Of a stretch of 64,000 bases of DNA, positions 40,353 to 48,362 are shown piece by piece. The position numbers and the translations under genes were made by a program. The notes beneath the pieces were generated by a model, which saw only the letters and a program-made list of their open reading frames with translations, ran no database searches and was not told the origin of the DNA. Origin of the DNA: Jatrophihabitans sp. (lineage in GTDB: Bacteria > Actinomycetota > Actinomycetes > Mycobacteriales > Jatrophihabitantaceae); assembly GCA_036389035.1 (NCBI GenBank), contig DASVQQ010000011.1, positions 248,001 through 312,000 on the forward strand, written 5' to 3'. The stretch's first letter is position 1; each line of letters opens with the position of its first letter.

Positions 40353-41711
40353 GTGTCAGAACCGGACGGGCCTCTCGCGGCGTCCCGCGAGCCTGCCACG
40401 CATCCCGCTGGCCCGGATCGGGCTGCCGGCAATCAGGCAGCCGACGGTCGGGTCGCCCACGATCAGGTCGCCGGCGATCAGATCGCGCACGATTCGGTCG
40501 GCCGGACAGCGACGGCGACCAGACCGGTTCATCCGGCATTGCTCGCCTATCAGACCCGCACCACCAGGGCCACCCGGATCTATGCGGCCGTGCTGGCGCT
40601 CGTGCTGCTGGCGGTGGTGCTCGCCGTGCGGACCGCCTACGCGCGTGGTGAGTTGACCCATGTCAGCCGCCGCAGCGCACCGGCGCCGGCGCCGATCCCG
40701 ACCGGTTCCACCGCTGACGCGCTGGCCCGGACGTGGCTCAGCGCGGACCGCCCCGCTGCCGGAACCCCGGTCCACGACGGGGTGGTGATCAGCTATGACA
40801 GCCACAGCGTGCACGGCCTGGATGCCCGGACCGGCAAGGTCCGCTGGCACTACACCCGCTCGGACCAGACGATCTGCTCGGTGCTGCAACAGGACGCCTC
40901 GACGATCGCGATCTACAACCGGCACGGCAACTGCGACCAGGTGACCGGGTTCGTGAGCGCCACCGGAGCCGTCAAGTGGCTGCGCACCCTGACCGACAAC
41001 GGCATCACCGAGGCCACCAGCGCGCCCAACGTGGTGATGACCGTGGCTCGCCACTCGGTGCACGTCATCGACAACGCCGGCGGGCTCGACCGCTGGAACT
41101 GGGTGGCGCCGGATCGCTGCTCGGTGGACCGCGCGCTGGCCGGTTCCCAGGGGGTGCTGATCAGCACCACCTGCGGCTCGCAGCACCGGCTGGTGTTGCG
41201 GGGGCTGACCTCTGACGAGCTGAAATGGAGCGTGACCGTCCCGCAAGCCATGGTGCCGGTCGCGGCGAGCGCGTTCGTGGGCGCGCTGGACCCGAGCACC
41301 GGCGTTCTGCACAGCTACAGCGCGGACAAGGGCGAGGAGACCAGGTCCGACCGGTTGGCCGCGCCTGCCGAGCTCGCCGCCGAGCTGGACCGGTTGCCCA
41401 GGGCCTCGACCGCGGTCGACGGCTTCACCGCCACCGGCGAACCGCTGGAGGTGCTCTGGCTGGGGCGGCTCTACAGCTTCGCCGAGACCGGGAAGGTCAA
41501 CTGGTCCGCACCGGCCACCGGGCCGGCGACGGTGCTGGAGTCGAGCGTGCTGGCCGCGGTCGGCGACTCGACGGTCCAGCGCTTCGCCGGCGCCACCGGC
41601 CGGGTCGAGGCGCGGGTGCGCATGTCACCGGCTCCGAGCGGCGCCGCTCGGGTTTTCCCGGTCGGCAACGGATTGCTGCTGGCCGGCGCAGACACCCAGA
41701 TGTACCAGTGA
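40353..41711 (+). CDS. Membrane-anchored PQQ-like beta-propeller protein
   Basis: The 452-residue product has a cytoplasmic head of about 65 residues with short HDQ/GDQ-like repeats (VAHDQVAGDQIAHD), one membrane helix (about 75-95), and an extracellular beta-propeller with PQQ-like blades (VHGLDARTGKVRWHY, TGFVSATGAVKWLR, LYSFAETGKVNW). Two pairs of cysteines (QTICSV/HGNCDQ and DRCSVD/TTCGSQ) suit disulfides. No catalytic residues of PQQ enzymes are visible, so it may be a structural or binding protein like Rv3212. It overlaps the next start by four bases. Confidence 0.85.
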   Translation: MSEPDGPLAASREPATHPAGPDRAAGNQAADGRVAHDQVAGDQIAHDSVGRTATATRPVHPALLAYQTRTTRATRIYAAVLALVLLAVVLAVRTAYARGELTHVSRRSAPAPAPIPTGSTADALARTWLSADRPAAGTPVHDGVVISYDSHSVHGLDARTGKVRWHYTRSDQTICSVLQQDASTIAIYNRHGNCDQVTGFVSATGAVKWLRTLTDNGITEATSAPNVVMTVARHSVHVIDNAGGLDRWNWVAPDRCSVDRALAGSQGVLISTTCGSQHRLVLRGLTSDELKWSVTVPQAMVPVAASAFVGALDPSTGVLHSYSADKGEETRSDRLAAPAELAAELDRLPRASTAVDGFTATGEPLEVLWLGRLYSFAETGKVNWSAPATGPATVLESSVLAAVGDSTVQRFAGATGRVEARVRMSPAPSGAARVFPVGNGLLLAGADTQMYQ

Positions 41712-42556
41712 GAACCGAGTTCTCGCTGTCGAGCGGCAGCCTCGCCGCCCTGGACACCGGCGTCACCGGGGTCACCGGCGCCGGGTTGCCGGCCGGGTCG
41801 CGTCCGGTCGTGCTGCTGGTGCCCGGCTACACCGGCAGCAAAGAGGACTTCCTGCCGCTGCTGCGCCCGCTGGCCGACGCCGGCTATCGGGCGGTGGCGA
41901 TCGACCAGCGAGGCCAGTTCGAGTCGGCGTGGGCGACCAGCCCGGCCGGATACACCCTGCAGGCGCTGGCCGAGGACGTCTGCCAGCTTGCCGCCGAGCT
42001 GGCGCCGGCCAGGTCGCGGGTGCACCTGGTCGGCCACTCGCTCGGCGGGCTGGTCGGCCGCGCGGCGGCGCTGGCCAAGTCCGAGCTGTTCGACAGCCTC
42101 ACCCTGATGAGTTCGGGGCCCGACGCGGTGACCGGCCAGCGGCGGATCCTGCTGGACGCCGGTGAGCTGGTGCTGGCCAAGCGGGGCATGGCCGGTCTGT
42201 GGAGCCAGTTGGAGTTCAGCGCGCAGGCCGATCCGAAGTACGCGCGGTCGGCACCGGGGCTGCTGGCGTTCCTGCGCACCCGGTTCATGGCCACCGACCC
42301 GGTCGGGCTGCAGGTCATGGGCCAGGAGTTGCGCACCGCGCAGGACCGCACCGCCGAACTCGCCGGGACCGGACTGCCGGTGCTGGTGTTGCACGGTGAG
42401 TCCGATGACGCCTGGACGCCGGCGGTGCAGACCGAGATGGCCCGCCGGCTCGGCGCTGCCCATGCGGTGATCGCCGGCGCGGCGCATTCACCGGCGGTGG
42501 AGAACCCCGCCGCGACCGTGCGCGCCCTGCTCGACTTCTGGCAGGGCCTGCGCTGA
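41708..42556 (+). CDS. Alpha/beta hydrolase
   Basis: GTG 41708 overlaps the preceding stop and gives 282 residues. The fold shows VVLLVPGYTGSKEDF, AIDQRGQFES, VGHSLGGLVGRAAA with the nucleophile Ser, VLHGESDDAWTP with the Asp, and GAAHSPAVENP with the His. It lacks a signal peptide. The frame that extends to 41225 is antisense-free but out of frame with the propeller gene and is rejected. It is convergent with the P450 gene. Substrate is unknown. Confidence 0.9.
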   Translation: MRTEFSLSSGSLAALDTGVTGVTGAGLPAGSRPVVLLVPGYTGSKEDFLPLLRPLADAGYRAVAIDQRGQFESAWATSPAGYTLQALAEDVCQLAAELAPARSRVHLVGHSLGGLVGRAAALAKSELFDSLTLMSSGPDAVTGQRRILLDAGELVLAKRGMAGLWSQLEFSAQADPKYARSAPGLLAFLRTRFMATDPVGLQVMGQELRTAQDRTAELAGTGLPVLVLHGESDDAWTPAVQTEMARRLGAAHAVIAGAAHSPAVENPAATVRALLDFWQGLR

Positions 42557-42564
42557 TCGACGGG

Positions 42565-43923
42565 TCAGCTGCTTGCCACGCCCACCTCGCGGCGGTGCGC
42601 GATCATCGGGAGCGAGTCGACCGGCATGGTGATGGCCAGCTTCGGCTTGGGCTGATGGCCAGGTGCTGACACCAGCCGCCAGCGCGCCGTGATGGTGGCC
42701 AGCAGGACGATCATCTCCACCCACGCGAACTGGTCGCCGATGCAGCCGTGAACACCGATCGAGAAGGGCATGAAAGCGCCCCGCGGTATGGCTCGGGCTC
42801 GCTCGGGCAGCCAGCGATCCGGATCGAAGCGCTCCGGATGAGCGTGGATGGCCGGGTTGTGGTTGAGCGCGTGGAAGCTGTAGAGGACGTCTGAGCCGGC
42901 CGGGATGTGGTACCCGCCGAGATGGACATCCCTGGTGGTCACCCGGCTCAGGAACAGTCCCTGCGTCCGCTTGCGCAGTGTCTCGGTGATCACCCGCCGG
43001 GTGTATTCCAGCCGCGCCACGTCGTGGTAGCCCGCGGCCCTGCCGGCCAGCACCCGGTCGACCTCGTCGTGCAGGCGCTGTTCGACCTCGGGATTGGTCG
43101 CGATCTCGTGCAGCGCCCAGGACAGCGTGTTGCTGATGGTGTTGCTGCCGGCGATGAAGAAGGTCATCACCTCGTCGTGCAGCTGCTGGTCGGTCATGAC
43201 CGGCTCGCCGTCGTCGTCGCGGGCGTAGAGCATGGTGGACAGCAGGTCGCCGCGGTCGACGCCGCTCTGGCGGTAGTCGCTGATCACCTGGTTGATGGTT
43301 CGCCGCAGGTACTCGGTGGCCGCGCGGTAACGGAGGTTGGCCGGCGTCGGCAACCGGGTCAGGCCGATGGTGTCGGTCATCCGCCGGAACAGGCCGCTGA
43401 GCACGACCGTGGTGGCCGCCACGAATTCGGGGATGTCGATCGCCGTGTCAGCGGCGAAGATCACCTTCGTGACGTTGGTCAGGGCGAGATCGGCCATCTC
43501 CTTGTCGACGGCGATCTGCTGGCCGTCGGGCCAGGACTCCACCCTGGTGGCGACCACCTCGCTCATCAGCGCGGTGTACCCCACGATCCGGGAGTGGTCG
43601 AAGGCAGGCTGGATCACCGAGCGCTGCCGCCGGTGAAACTCTCCTTCGGAGATGCCCAGGCCGTTGCCGAACATCATGCGGAACCGCTCGGTGATCGGGC
43701 CGCCCCGCGCGAAGGTCTCCGGATCGCGCAGCAACTCGCGGATGAGTCCCGGCTCGTTGACCACGTACATCTGTTTCGGTCCGAGCTGGATCACCGTGAC
43801 GGCATCGCCGGATGCTTGCAAGGAAAGCAGGAAGTCGCCCGGCCGGCGCTTCATCCGCAGCGCGTGACCCACTATCGGCAGCCGACCGGGCGCCGTCTCC
43901 GGCGAGCGCGCGATGGTAGTCAT
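42565..43923 (-). CDS. Cytochrome P450 monooxygenase
   Basis: The 452-residue haem enzyme has the Cys loop FMPFSIGVHGCIGDQ with Cys394 as haem ligand, the ExxR pair Glu314-Arg317 in ITETLRKRT, and the I-helix AGSNTISNTL at 258-267. In most P450s this helix reads AGx[DE]TT; here Asn replaces the acid and Ile the second Thr, resembling the altered I-helices of some terpene-oxidising P450s. FERFDPDRWLPE-like text precedes the Cys loop as in class I enzymes. No ferredoxin or terpene synthase lies in the window. The start is three bases after the EF-hand gene, implying one operon. Confidence 0.92.
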   Translation of the reverse strand: MTTIARSPETAPGRLPIVGHALRMKRRPGDFLLSLQASGDAVTVIQLGPKQMYVVNEPGLIRELLRDPETFARGGPITERFRMMFGNGLGISEGEFHRRQRSVIQPAFDHSRIVGYTALMSEVVATRVESWPDGQQIAVDKEMADLALTNVTKVIFAADTAIDIPEFVAATTVVLSGLFRRMTDTIGLTRLPTPANLRYRAATEYLRRTINQVISDYRQSGVDRGDLLSTMLYARDDDGEPVMTDQQLHDEVMTFFIAGSNTISNTLSWALHEIATNPEVEQRLHDEVDRVLAGRAAGYHDVARLEYTRRVITETLRKRTQGLFLSRVTTRDVHLGGYHIPAGSDVLYSFHALNHNPAIHAHPERFDPDRWLPERARAIPRGAFMPFSIGVHGCIGDQFAWVEMIVLLATITARWRLVSAPGHQPKPKLAITMPVDSLPMIAHRREVGVASS

Positions 43924-43926
43924 CGG

Positions 43927-44502
43927 TCACAGATCGCCGGCGATGGAGTTGCCTGGCGCGTCCGGGTCATCGCTGAAGTAGTACTCCTCGAGCGCCTGGG
44001 CGAATTCCTCGGACGTGACGTAACCGTCCCCGTCGGAGTCCAACAGCCGGAACGACCGGTGGATCTCCCGCTCACTCATCCCCGACCTGCGCTGAGCGGC
44101 ACTCATCTCATCGACGTCGCACCGGCCGTCCCCGTCGGAGTCCGCCACGGCGAACGCGGCCAGGCTGAACGGGATCGCGGCGTAGGTCACGAAGTCGGTG
44201 TACTCGTTGCTGCCCATCCAGGCGATCCACTCCTGCCTGGTGAGCTTGGCCGGGTTGAGCGTTCCGGTCCGTCGCTCGATGGCCCGCCACATCACCTGCG
44301 CGCAGCCGTGCACCTTGCGCCAACTCTCGCTGCGAGGCGGGATGCCGTAGGCGTCGCAGTAGACCTGCGCCATCCCGGTGTAGTCCAGCACGTCGATGAC
44401 GCCGTCGCCGTCGGTGTCGAACGAGGCGAACACCTTGTCGGCCTTGCGCACCTGCAGGTCCGTTGCCGTCGTGGTCCTGCGGGAATCAAGGTCAGTTGTC
44501 AT
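43927..44502 (-). CDS. Calerythrin-like EF-hand calcium-binding protein
   Basis: The 191-residue soluble protein has three canonical 12-residue calcium loops: DTDGDGVIDVLD at 29-40 (Asp instead of Glu in position 12), DSDGDGRCDVDE at 121-132 and DSDGDGYVTSEE at 155-166. A fourth, degenerate loop lies near 79-92. This is the calerythrin/sarcoplasmic-calcium-protein layout known in actinomycetes. GAAGGAG lies about seven bases before the ATG. It is between the SnoaL-like and P450 genes, and its stop is three bases from the P450 start, so calcium may influence that oxidation system. Confidence 0.92.
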   Translation of the reverse strand: MTTDLDSRRTTTATDLQVRKADKVFASFDTDGDGVIDVLDYTGMAQVYCDAYGIPPRSESWRKVHGCAQVMWRAIERRTGTLNPAKLTRQEWIAWMGSNEYTDFVTYAAIPFSLAAFAVADSDGDGRCDVDEMSAAQRRSGMSEREIHRSFRLLDSDGDGYVTSEEFAQALEEYYFSDDPDAPGNSIAGDL

Positions 44503-44568
44503 CCGTCAGCTCCTTCTATGACCTGGTGACCGGCGAGTGAGCACCGCGGCGGTGCGCTCGATCAGAAC

Positions 44569-45123
44569 TCACTCGTCGTCGTCCGCCTCGTCCTGGACCA
44601 GGGTCGTGACCAGTTGCGTCCGCGGCAGGTGGCCCATGGAGTTCAGCACGCGTGCCGTGTCCGGGTGCGAGCGAACGGAGCGGATCTGGCCGTCCTGGAC
44701 CGTGAAGACGTCGACGCTGCTCAGGCGCACCTTTCGGCCGGTGGGCGGGGTGGAGAGGAACTCACCGCGGTGGGTGGGACGACCGCTCCAGCGCACCACG
44801 ACCGTGTCACCCTCGGCCACCATCCAATCGATATCGACCCGCAGGTCCGGAAACGCCTCGAGCACGTGCTTGGTGAACTCCTGCCACGCGTCCACGTCGA
44901 CGGGCTCTTCCTTGGCGGGTCCGCCAGCGGCGGACGGGCCGAACCGGCCGCCCCTGAGGGCCGGGCTCGTCACCAGTTCCCGGAAGGCGGTGCCACCGCA
45001 GGTCCCGCCGCCATTGTCGCGGCTGACGAAGCTGCTCAGCGAGTCCACGTCGCGTTGGTTGACCACCTGGTCGAAAAAGCGCTGGATGAGGGCCTTGTTC
45101 TCGTCGGGCAAGGTCTCGGTCAT
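44569..45123 (-). CDS. SnoaL-like (NTF2-fold) protein
   Basis: The 184 residues follow the NTF2/SnoaL pattern: NKALIQRFFDQVVNQRDVDSL at the start, HVLEAFPDLRVDIDWMVAEGD, VVVRWSGRPTHRGEF, TGRKVRLSSVDVFTVQDGQI. SnoaL enzymes catalyse aldol cyclisation or hydrolysis on polyketide or isoprenoid-like substrates. A Gly/Ser-rich insertion at 35-75 (NGGGTCGG, SAAGGPAKEE) is unusual. GAAGAGG precedes the ATG. It is 66 bases before the EF-hand gene, with a short GC hairpin (44541-44555) between them, and heads the P450 operon. Confidence 0.8.
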   Translation of the reverse strand: MTETLPDENKALIQRFFDQVVNQRDVDSLSSFVSRDNGGGTCGGTAFRELVTSPALRGGRFGPSAAGGPAKEEPVDVDAWQEFTKHVLEAFPDLRVDIDWMVAEGDTVVVRWSGRPTHRGEFLSTPPTGRKVRLSSVDVFTVQDGQIRSVRSHPDTARVLNSMGHLPRTQLVTTLVQDEADDDE

Positions 45124-45225
45124 CTTTACTACCTCTTCTCGGGCTCGGCAGCCTGCATGGCTGCGTACAACGGATCGCTGCTCCTCGGAGCCGGCATCGG
45201 GCGGAACCCGGTGAGCGTCGAGATA

Positions 45226-45254
45226 ATGCTATATGATTTAGTAGTGACCTGCAA
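45226..45254 (-). promoter_or_regulatory. AT-rich promoter of the SnoaL/EF-hand/P450 operon
   Basis: On the minus strand TTGCAG (45249-45254) and TAGCAT (45226-45231) are 17 bases apart. The surrounding bases (ATAATGCTATATGATTTAG) are far AT-richer than the genome. The ATG of the SnoaL gene is about 100 bases downstream, leaving a leader. The remaining bases 45255-45506 hold no gene I can support. Confidence 0.55.
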
Positions 45255-45506
45255 CACATTACGCTTGAGAGACGGCCTACTGGTCAGCCACCTACCAGGC
45301 GCCGTCAGGACGGACGGTCCGCTCACTGCGTAGGCAGGCGTGCGGAAGCGGCCGCTCTTCCGATCCGGTCACTCAGCAGAACTGAATGCCGCCCGGAGCG
45401 GACGCCCGGTACGGACGCGGGCGTCAGTGTTTGGAGACGTCGGTGTTTTGGAGACGCACCACCCCAGGGCTCAAGAGGCCCTCCGGTTGAGAGCTCACCG
45501 CCTCCG

Positions 45507-45998
45507 TCAGAGCTCGAGGCCTTCCGGCGGCGCCTTGTCCGCCACCAGGGTCAGGATGATGTCGTGCTCCAGCAGGGCCTTCACCACAGACAGCACCATG
45601 GTCCAACCCGCGGTGGCGTCAAGGACACCGGCGATGATCTCGTCGGTGGTGCCGGTGAATCCGGTCGCGGTCACGTCCACATAGGTGTCCTGGCGCCACG
45701 GGATGAATCGGATCTTGAAGGTCGTGGGCGACTCGTCATCGGAGCCCCAGTCGGCCACGATCAGTCGGCTCTGTTGGAACTCCCGTACCGTCACCGTCTT
45801 CGTGACGCCGTACATCTCCCACTCCCACTGGACGGTCGCGTCCGGCGCGAGGTCACCACTGCTCTTGGTGAACCAGAACCGAGTGGCGATGGAGCGGTCG
45901 GCCAAGGCTTGGAAGACCTGCTCGGGCGGCCTGTGAATAAGCATCCCCGCCTTGGCCGGAGGGATCTCCTCGAGCTGGTGATCAGCGGACTCTGCCAT
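45507..45998 (-). CDS. SRPBCC (AHSA1/START-like) protein
   Basis: ATG 45998 is chosen because AAGGAGAG lies about seven bases before it. The 163-residue protein has the SRPBCC layout: IHRPPEQVFQALADRSIATRFW at the start, WEWEMYGVTKTVTVREF, RFIPWRQDTYVDVTATGFTG, and a long C-terminal helix (WTMVLSVVKALLEHD). Such folds bind hydrophobic ligands. It lies upstream of the SnoaL/EF-hand/P450 genes on the same strand, but about 380 bases with a separate promoter intervene, so it is a neighbour more than an operon member. Confidence 0.82.
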   Translation of the reverse strand: MAESADHQLEEIPPAKAGMLIHRPPEQVFQALADRSIATRFWFTKSSGDLAPDATVQWEWEMYGVTKTVTVREFQQSRLIVADWGSDDESPTTFKIRFIPWRQDTYVDVTATGFTGTTDEIIAGVLDATAGWTMVLSVVKALLEHDIILTLVADKAPPEGLEL

Positions 45999-46120
45999 CG
46001 ACTCGCTCTCCTTTTTCGTGAGCAGTGGCACCGGGTGTCACGAGCCTCGGACCGGACAGTTGCCGCGCGAGTTCGCGGTAGGGCGAGGCTAGCCTTCTCG
46101 CCGCTCGGTGTCAGGAAGTT

Positions 46121-46133
46121 ACTATTGAATAGT
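46121..46133. promoter_or_regulatory. AT-rich palindrome upstream of the SRPBCC gene
   Basis: ACTATT-G-AATAGT is a perfect 6-bp inverted repeat in a locally AT-rich patch about 125 bases before the SRPBCC start. It may be an operator for an ArsR-, MarR- or TetR-type regulator. No such regulator gene is adjacent. Confidence 0.35.
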
Positions 46134-46200
46134 TTAGCTTTGAGGGCCGCTGGTTGTCGATTTGTCATCCGGACAGCGCGCGCCACCTTTCGGCTTCGCC

Positions 46201-47070
46201 TCAGGGCTGGCTGGAGTCCAGCAACCCGAGGCCTTCCCAGCTGGCCCGCGGGCGTGAGCTGGCCTGGCCTTCGGGGCACAGCCGCCGAAAGTCACACCAG
46301 CCGCAGGAAGGCCCTGGAACCGGCGCGAACACCTCGTCCGGATCGGCGCCGCCGGCCACCGTGTCGGTCGCGGCGAGGATGTCGGTAGCGGTCTCACCGG
46401 CCCGGTTGAGGTGCTGGCCCAGCGATTCCTCGGTGTGCTCGAAGGCCGCGACCTCCCCGGTGGGCAGGTGGTGCAGTTCGACCCGGCGGCAGCGCTGGTG
46501 CAGGGTCCGCTCGGCGGCGACGGCGTACAGCGCCAGAGCCAGCGAGCCGCGGGCGTCGTCGGCGTCCAGCCGGGAACGGCCGGTCTTGTAGTCCACGATG
46601 ACCAGCTCGCCGTCCCGCTCGTCGATCCGGTCCACCCGGCCCGAGATCGCCAGCCGGTCGGTGCGGGTGGCCACCGTGCGCTCGACCCCCCTGGGCTCGC
46701 GGTTCGGGTCGCCGCGCTCGATCTCGTCGGTGAGGTAGTTGGCCACCCAGTCAGCGGCCTGCTCGCGCCATGCCTCGGACTGCTCGCGGTCGGCGAAGCC
46801 GTCGTGCTGCCAGTTCCGGATCACCAGGCCGGCTCCGGCCTGCGGGGTCCGCCGGGCCGGTTCCAGCTGCCACCAGCGAGCCAGCGCCAGGTGGACCGCG
46901 GCCCCGACCGTGTTGTGCGCCCACGGCGGGCCCTTCGGCGCGGCCGGCCGGCTCAGATAGGTCAGCCGGTAGCGCCGCGGGCAGTCGAAGTTGGCGAGTT
47001 TGGACGGGGTGGCCGCGAACAGCGGTCGAGGCAGCCCGGTCAACTCCAGCTGTTCAGGAACGCTGGTCAC
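46201..47070 (-). CDS. RecB-family (Cas4-like) nuclease with four-cysteine cluster
   Basis: From the GTG at 47070, which overlaps the TPM-gene stop, the product is 289 residues. FDCPRRYRLTYL near 20-32 supplies the first Cys, and CGWCDFRRLCPEG near 262-274 supplies three more, so a 4Fe-4S cluster is likely. The PD-(D/E)XK core is seen in GRVDRIDERDGELVIVDYKTG and SLALALYAVA. The longer upstream frame is antisense to the Gly-rich TPM tail and rejected. It resembles single-domain RecB exonucleases of actinobacteria (Rv2119 group). Substrate is not known. Confidence 0.88.
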   Translation of the reverse strand: MTSVPEQLELTGLPRPLFAATPSKLANFDCPRRYRLTYLSRPAAPKGPPWAHNTVGAAVHLALARWWQLEPARRTPQAGAGLVIRNWQHDGFADREQSEAWREQAADWVANYLTDEIERGDPNREPRGVERTVATRTDRLAISGRVDRIDERDGELVIVDYKTGRSRLDADDARGSLALALYAVAAERTLHQRCRRVELHHLPTGEVAAFEHTEESLGQHLNRAGETATDILAATDTVAGGADPDEVFAPVPGPSCGWCDFRRLCPEGQASSRPRASWEGLGLLDSSQP

Positions 47071-48329
47071 CAGCTGCCGCCACCCGAGTCGCCACCGCCA
47101 CCGCCGCCGCCGCCCCAGTCGCCGCCGCCGCCCCAGTCGCCGCCGCCGTCCCAGCCGCCGTTGTCGTGCTCGGCCGATTCGCGGCCGGCCTCGAAGCCGC
47201 TGCCATAGCCTGAGCCATAACCGCCCCAGCCGCCGCCCCAGCCTCCGAAGCCGAAGCCCCAGCCCGGTGTCAGGGCTTCGGCGATCAGCAGCGTCTGCCA
47301 GAACGGCATCGAGTACCAACCGCCGGCGTACCCGCCGCCGCCCGCGAAGTAGTACGGCGCACCGGGGGTGTAGTCGGGATAGCCCTGCACCGTCTGGCCG
47401 CCGACCTCGACCTGCTCGGCCTTGGCCAGCTGCGGGGCGTTGGACTCGGCCAGCGGTGGCAGATCGGGGCCGGGGTCAAGGCCCAGCGCCACCCGGGCGG
47501 TCCTGGCCGCCTGCAACCCTTCCAGGATGCTGCGCCGGGCCCCGCCGAGCTGGGCCAACGAAGTCGCCGTGGCCAGCTGGGAGCCACCGGAGTTGTAGCG
47601 CTCGGAGGCATCGGCCAGCGCCTGCAGGGCAGTGGCGTTATTGCCGGGTTGCAGCGAGGCGACGTCGGCGGCGAGCCGGTCGTAGTAAGGCTGGATCAGC
47701 GCGCGCGCGTCGGCCAGCGCCTGCCGGTCCTTGCGCTTGCGCCGCCACACCAGCCCACCCACGACACCGGCTCCCAGCACCCCGAGCACGCCCAGCGTCG
47801 CCCAGCCGCTGCCCCCCGATGACTGCGCCTGCTCGCTGTTGTCGCCACCGCTGCGACCGCCGCTGCAGCTGGGGGCGGCATCGACGAGGCCGGCGAAGTC
47901 CTTGACCGTCTCGGTCAGGTCGCCGTTGGACCGCAACTGACTGAGGTTGTCCTGAACCGCCCTGCGCGCCAGCTGGCCGGCGCGGCCCGTGCACAGCTCG
48001 CTGGAGGCCGCGTTGAACGTCCTGCCGACGAACACGCCCACCGTGAGCTTGTCACCGGTGTCGACGGCTTGACCGATCTGCCTGGCGAGCTGGCCGGGGT
48101 CACCGGATCCGGTGGGTAGCACCGCGATCTTGATCGACGAGTTCAAGGCTGACCGGGCGGCGCCCTCGTCCAGGTTCGCGTCGGCGTCCGGATCGACGTA
48201 GAGGTTGCCCGAGCGCAGGCTGCTGATCGCCTGATCGACGTCGGCCACGGCCGGCCCCGCTGTCAGCAACAGCATGCCGGCCACTGCCACAGCCAGCAGC
48301 ACGGCCGTGCGCAGCCGCCTCACGGGCAC
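47067..48329 (-). CDS. TPM-domain membrane protein with Gly/Trp-rich tail
   Basis: The 420-residue protein has an N-terminal signal or anchor (VRRLRTAVLLAVAVAGMLLL), an outside TPM-like domain (about 30-150, SSIKIAVLPTG, LTVGVFVGRTF), a second membrane helix near 180-198 followed by WRRKRKDRQ, and a cytoplasmic helical region. It ends in about 70 residues of Gly, Trp and Tyr (GFGFGGWGGGWGGYG). TPM proteins are linked to photosystem repair in plants, but the bacterial role is unclear. The stop overlaps the nuclease start. Confidence 0.82.
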   Translation of the reverse strand: MPVRRLRTAVLLAVAVAGMLLLTAGPAVADVDQAISSLRSGNLYVDPDADANLDEGAARSALNSSIKIAVLPTGSGDPGQLARQIGQAVDTGDKLTVGVFVGRTFNAASSELCTGRAGQLARRAVQDNLSQLRSNGDLTETVKDFAGLVDAAPSCSGGRSGGDNSEQAQSSGGSGWATLGVLGVLGAGVVGGLVWRRKRKDRQALADARALIQPYYDRLAADVASLQPGNNATALQALADASERYNSGGSQLATATSLAQLGGARRSILEGLQAARTARVALGLDPGPDLPPLAESNAPQLAKAEQVEVGGQTVQGYPDYTPGAPYYFAGGGGYAGGWYSMPFWQTLLIAEALTPGWGFGFGGWGGGWGGYGSGYGSGFEAGRESAEHDNGGWDGGGDWGGGGDWGGGGGGGGDSGGGSW

Positions 48330-48362
48330 GTCAATCGGGTCATAAATCCATGCTAGTGGCAG

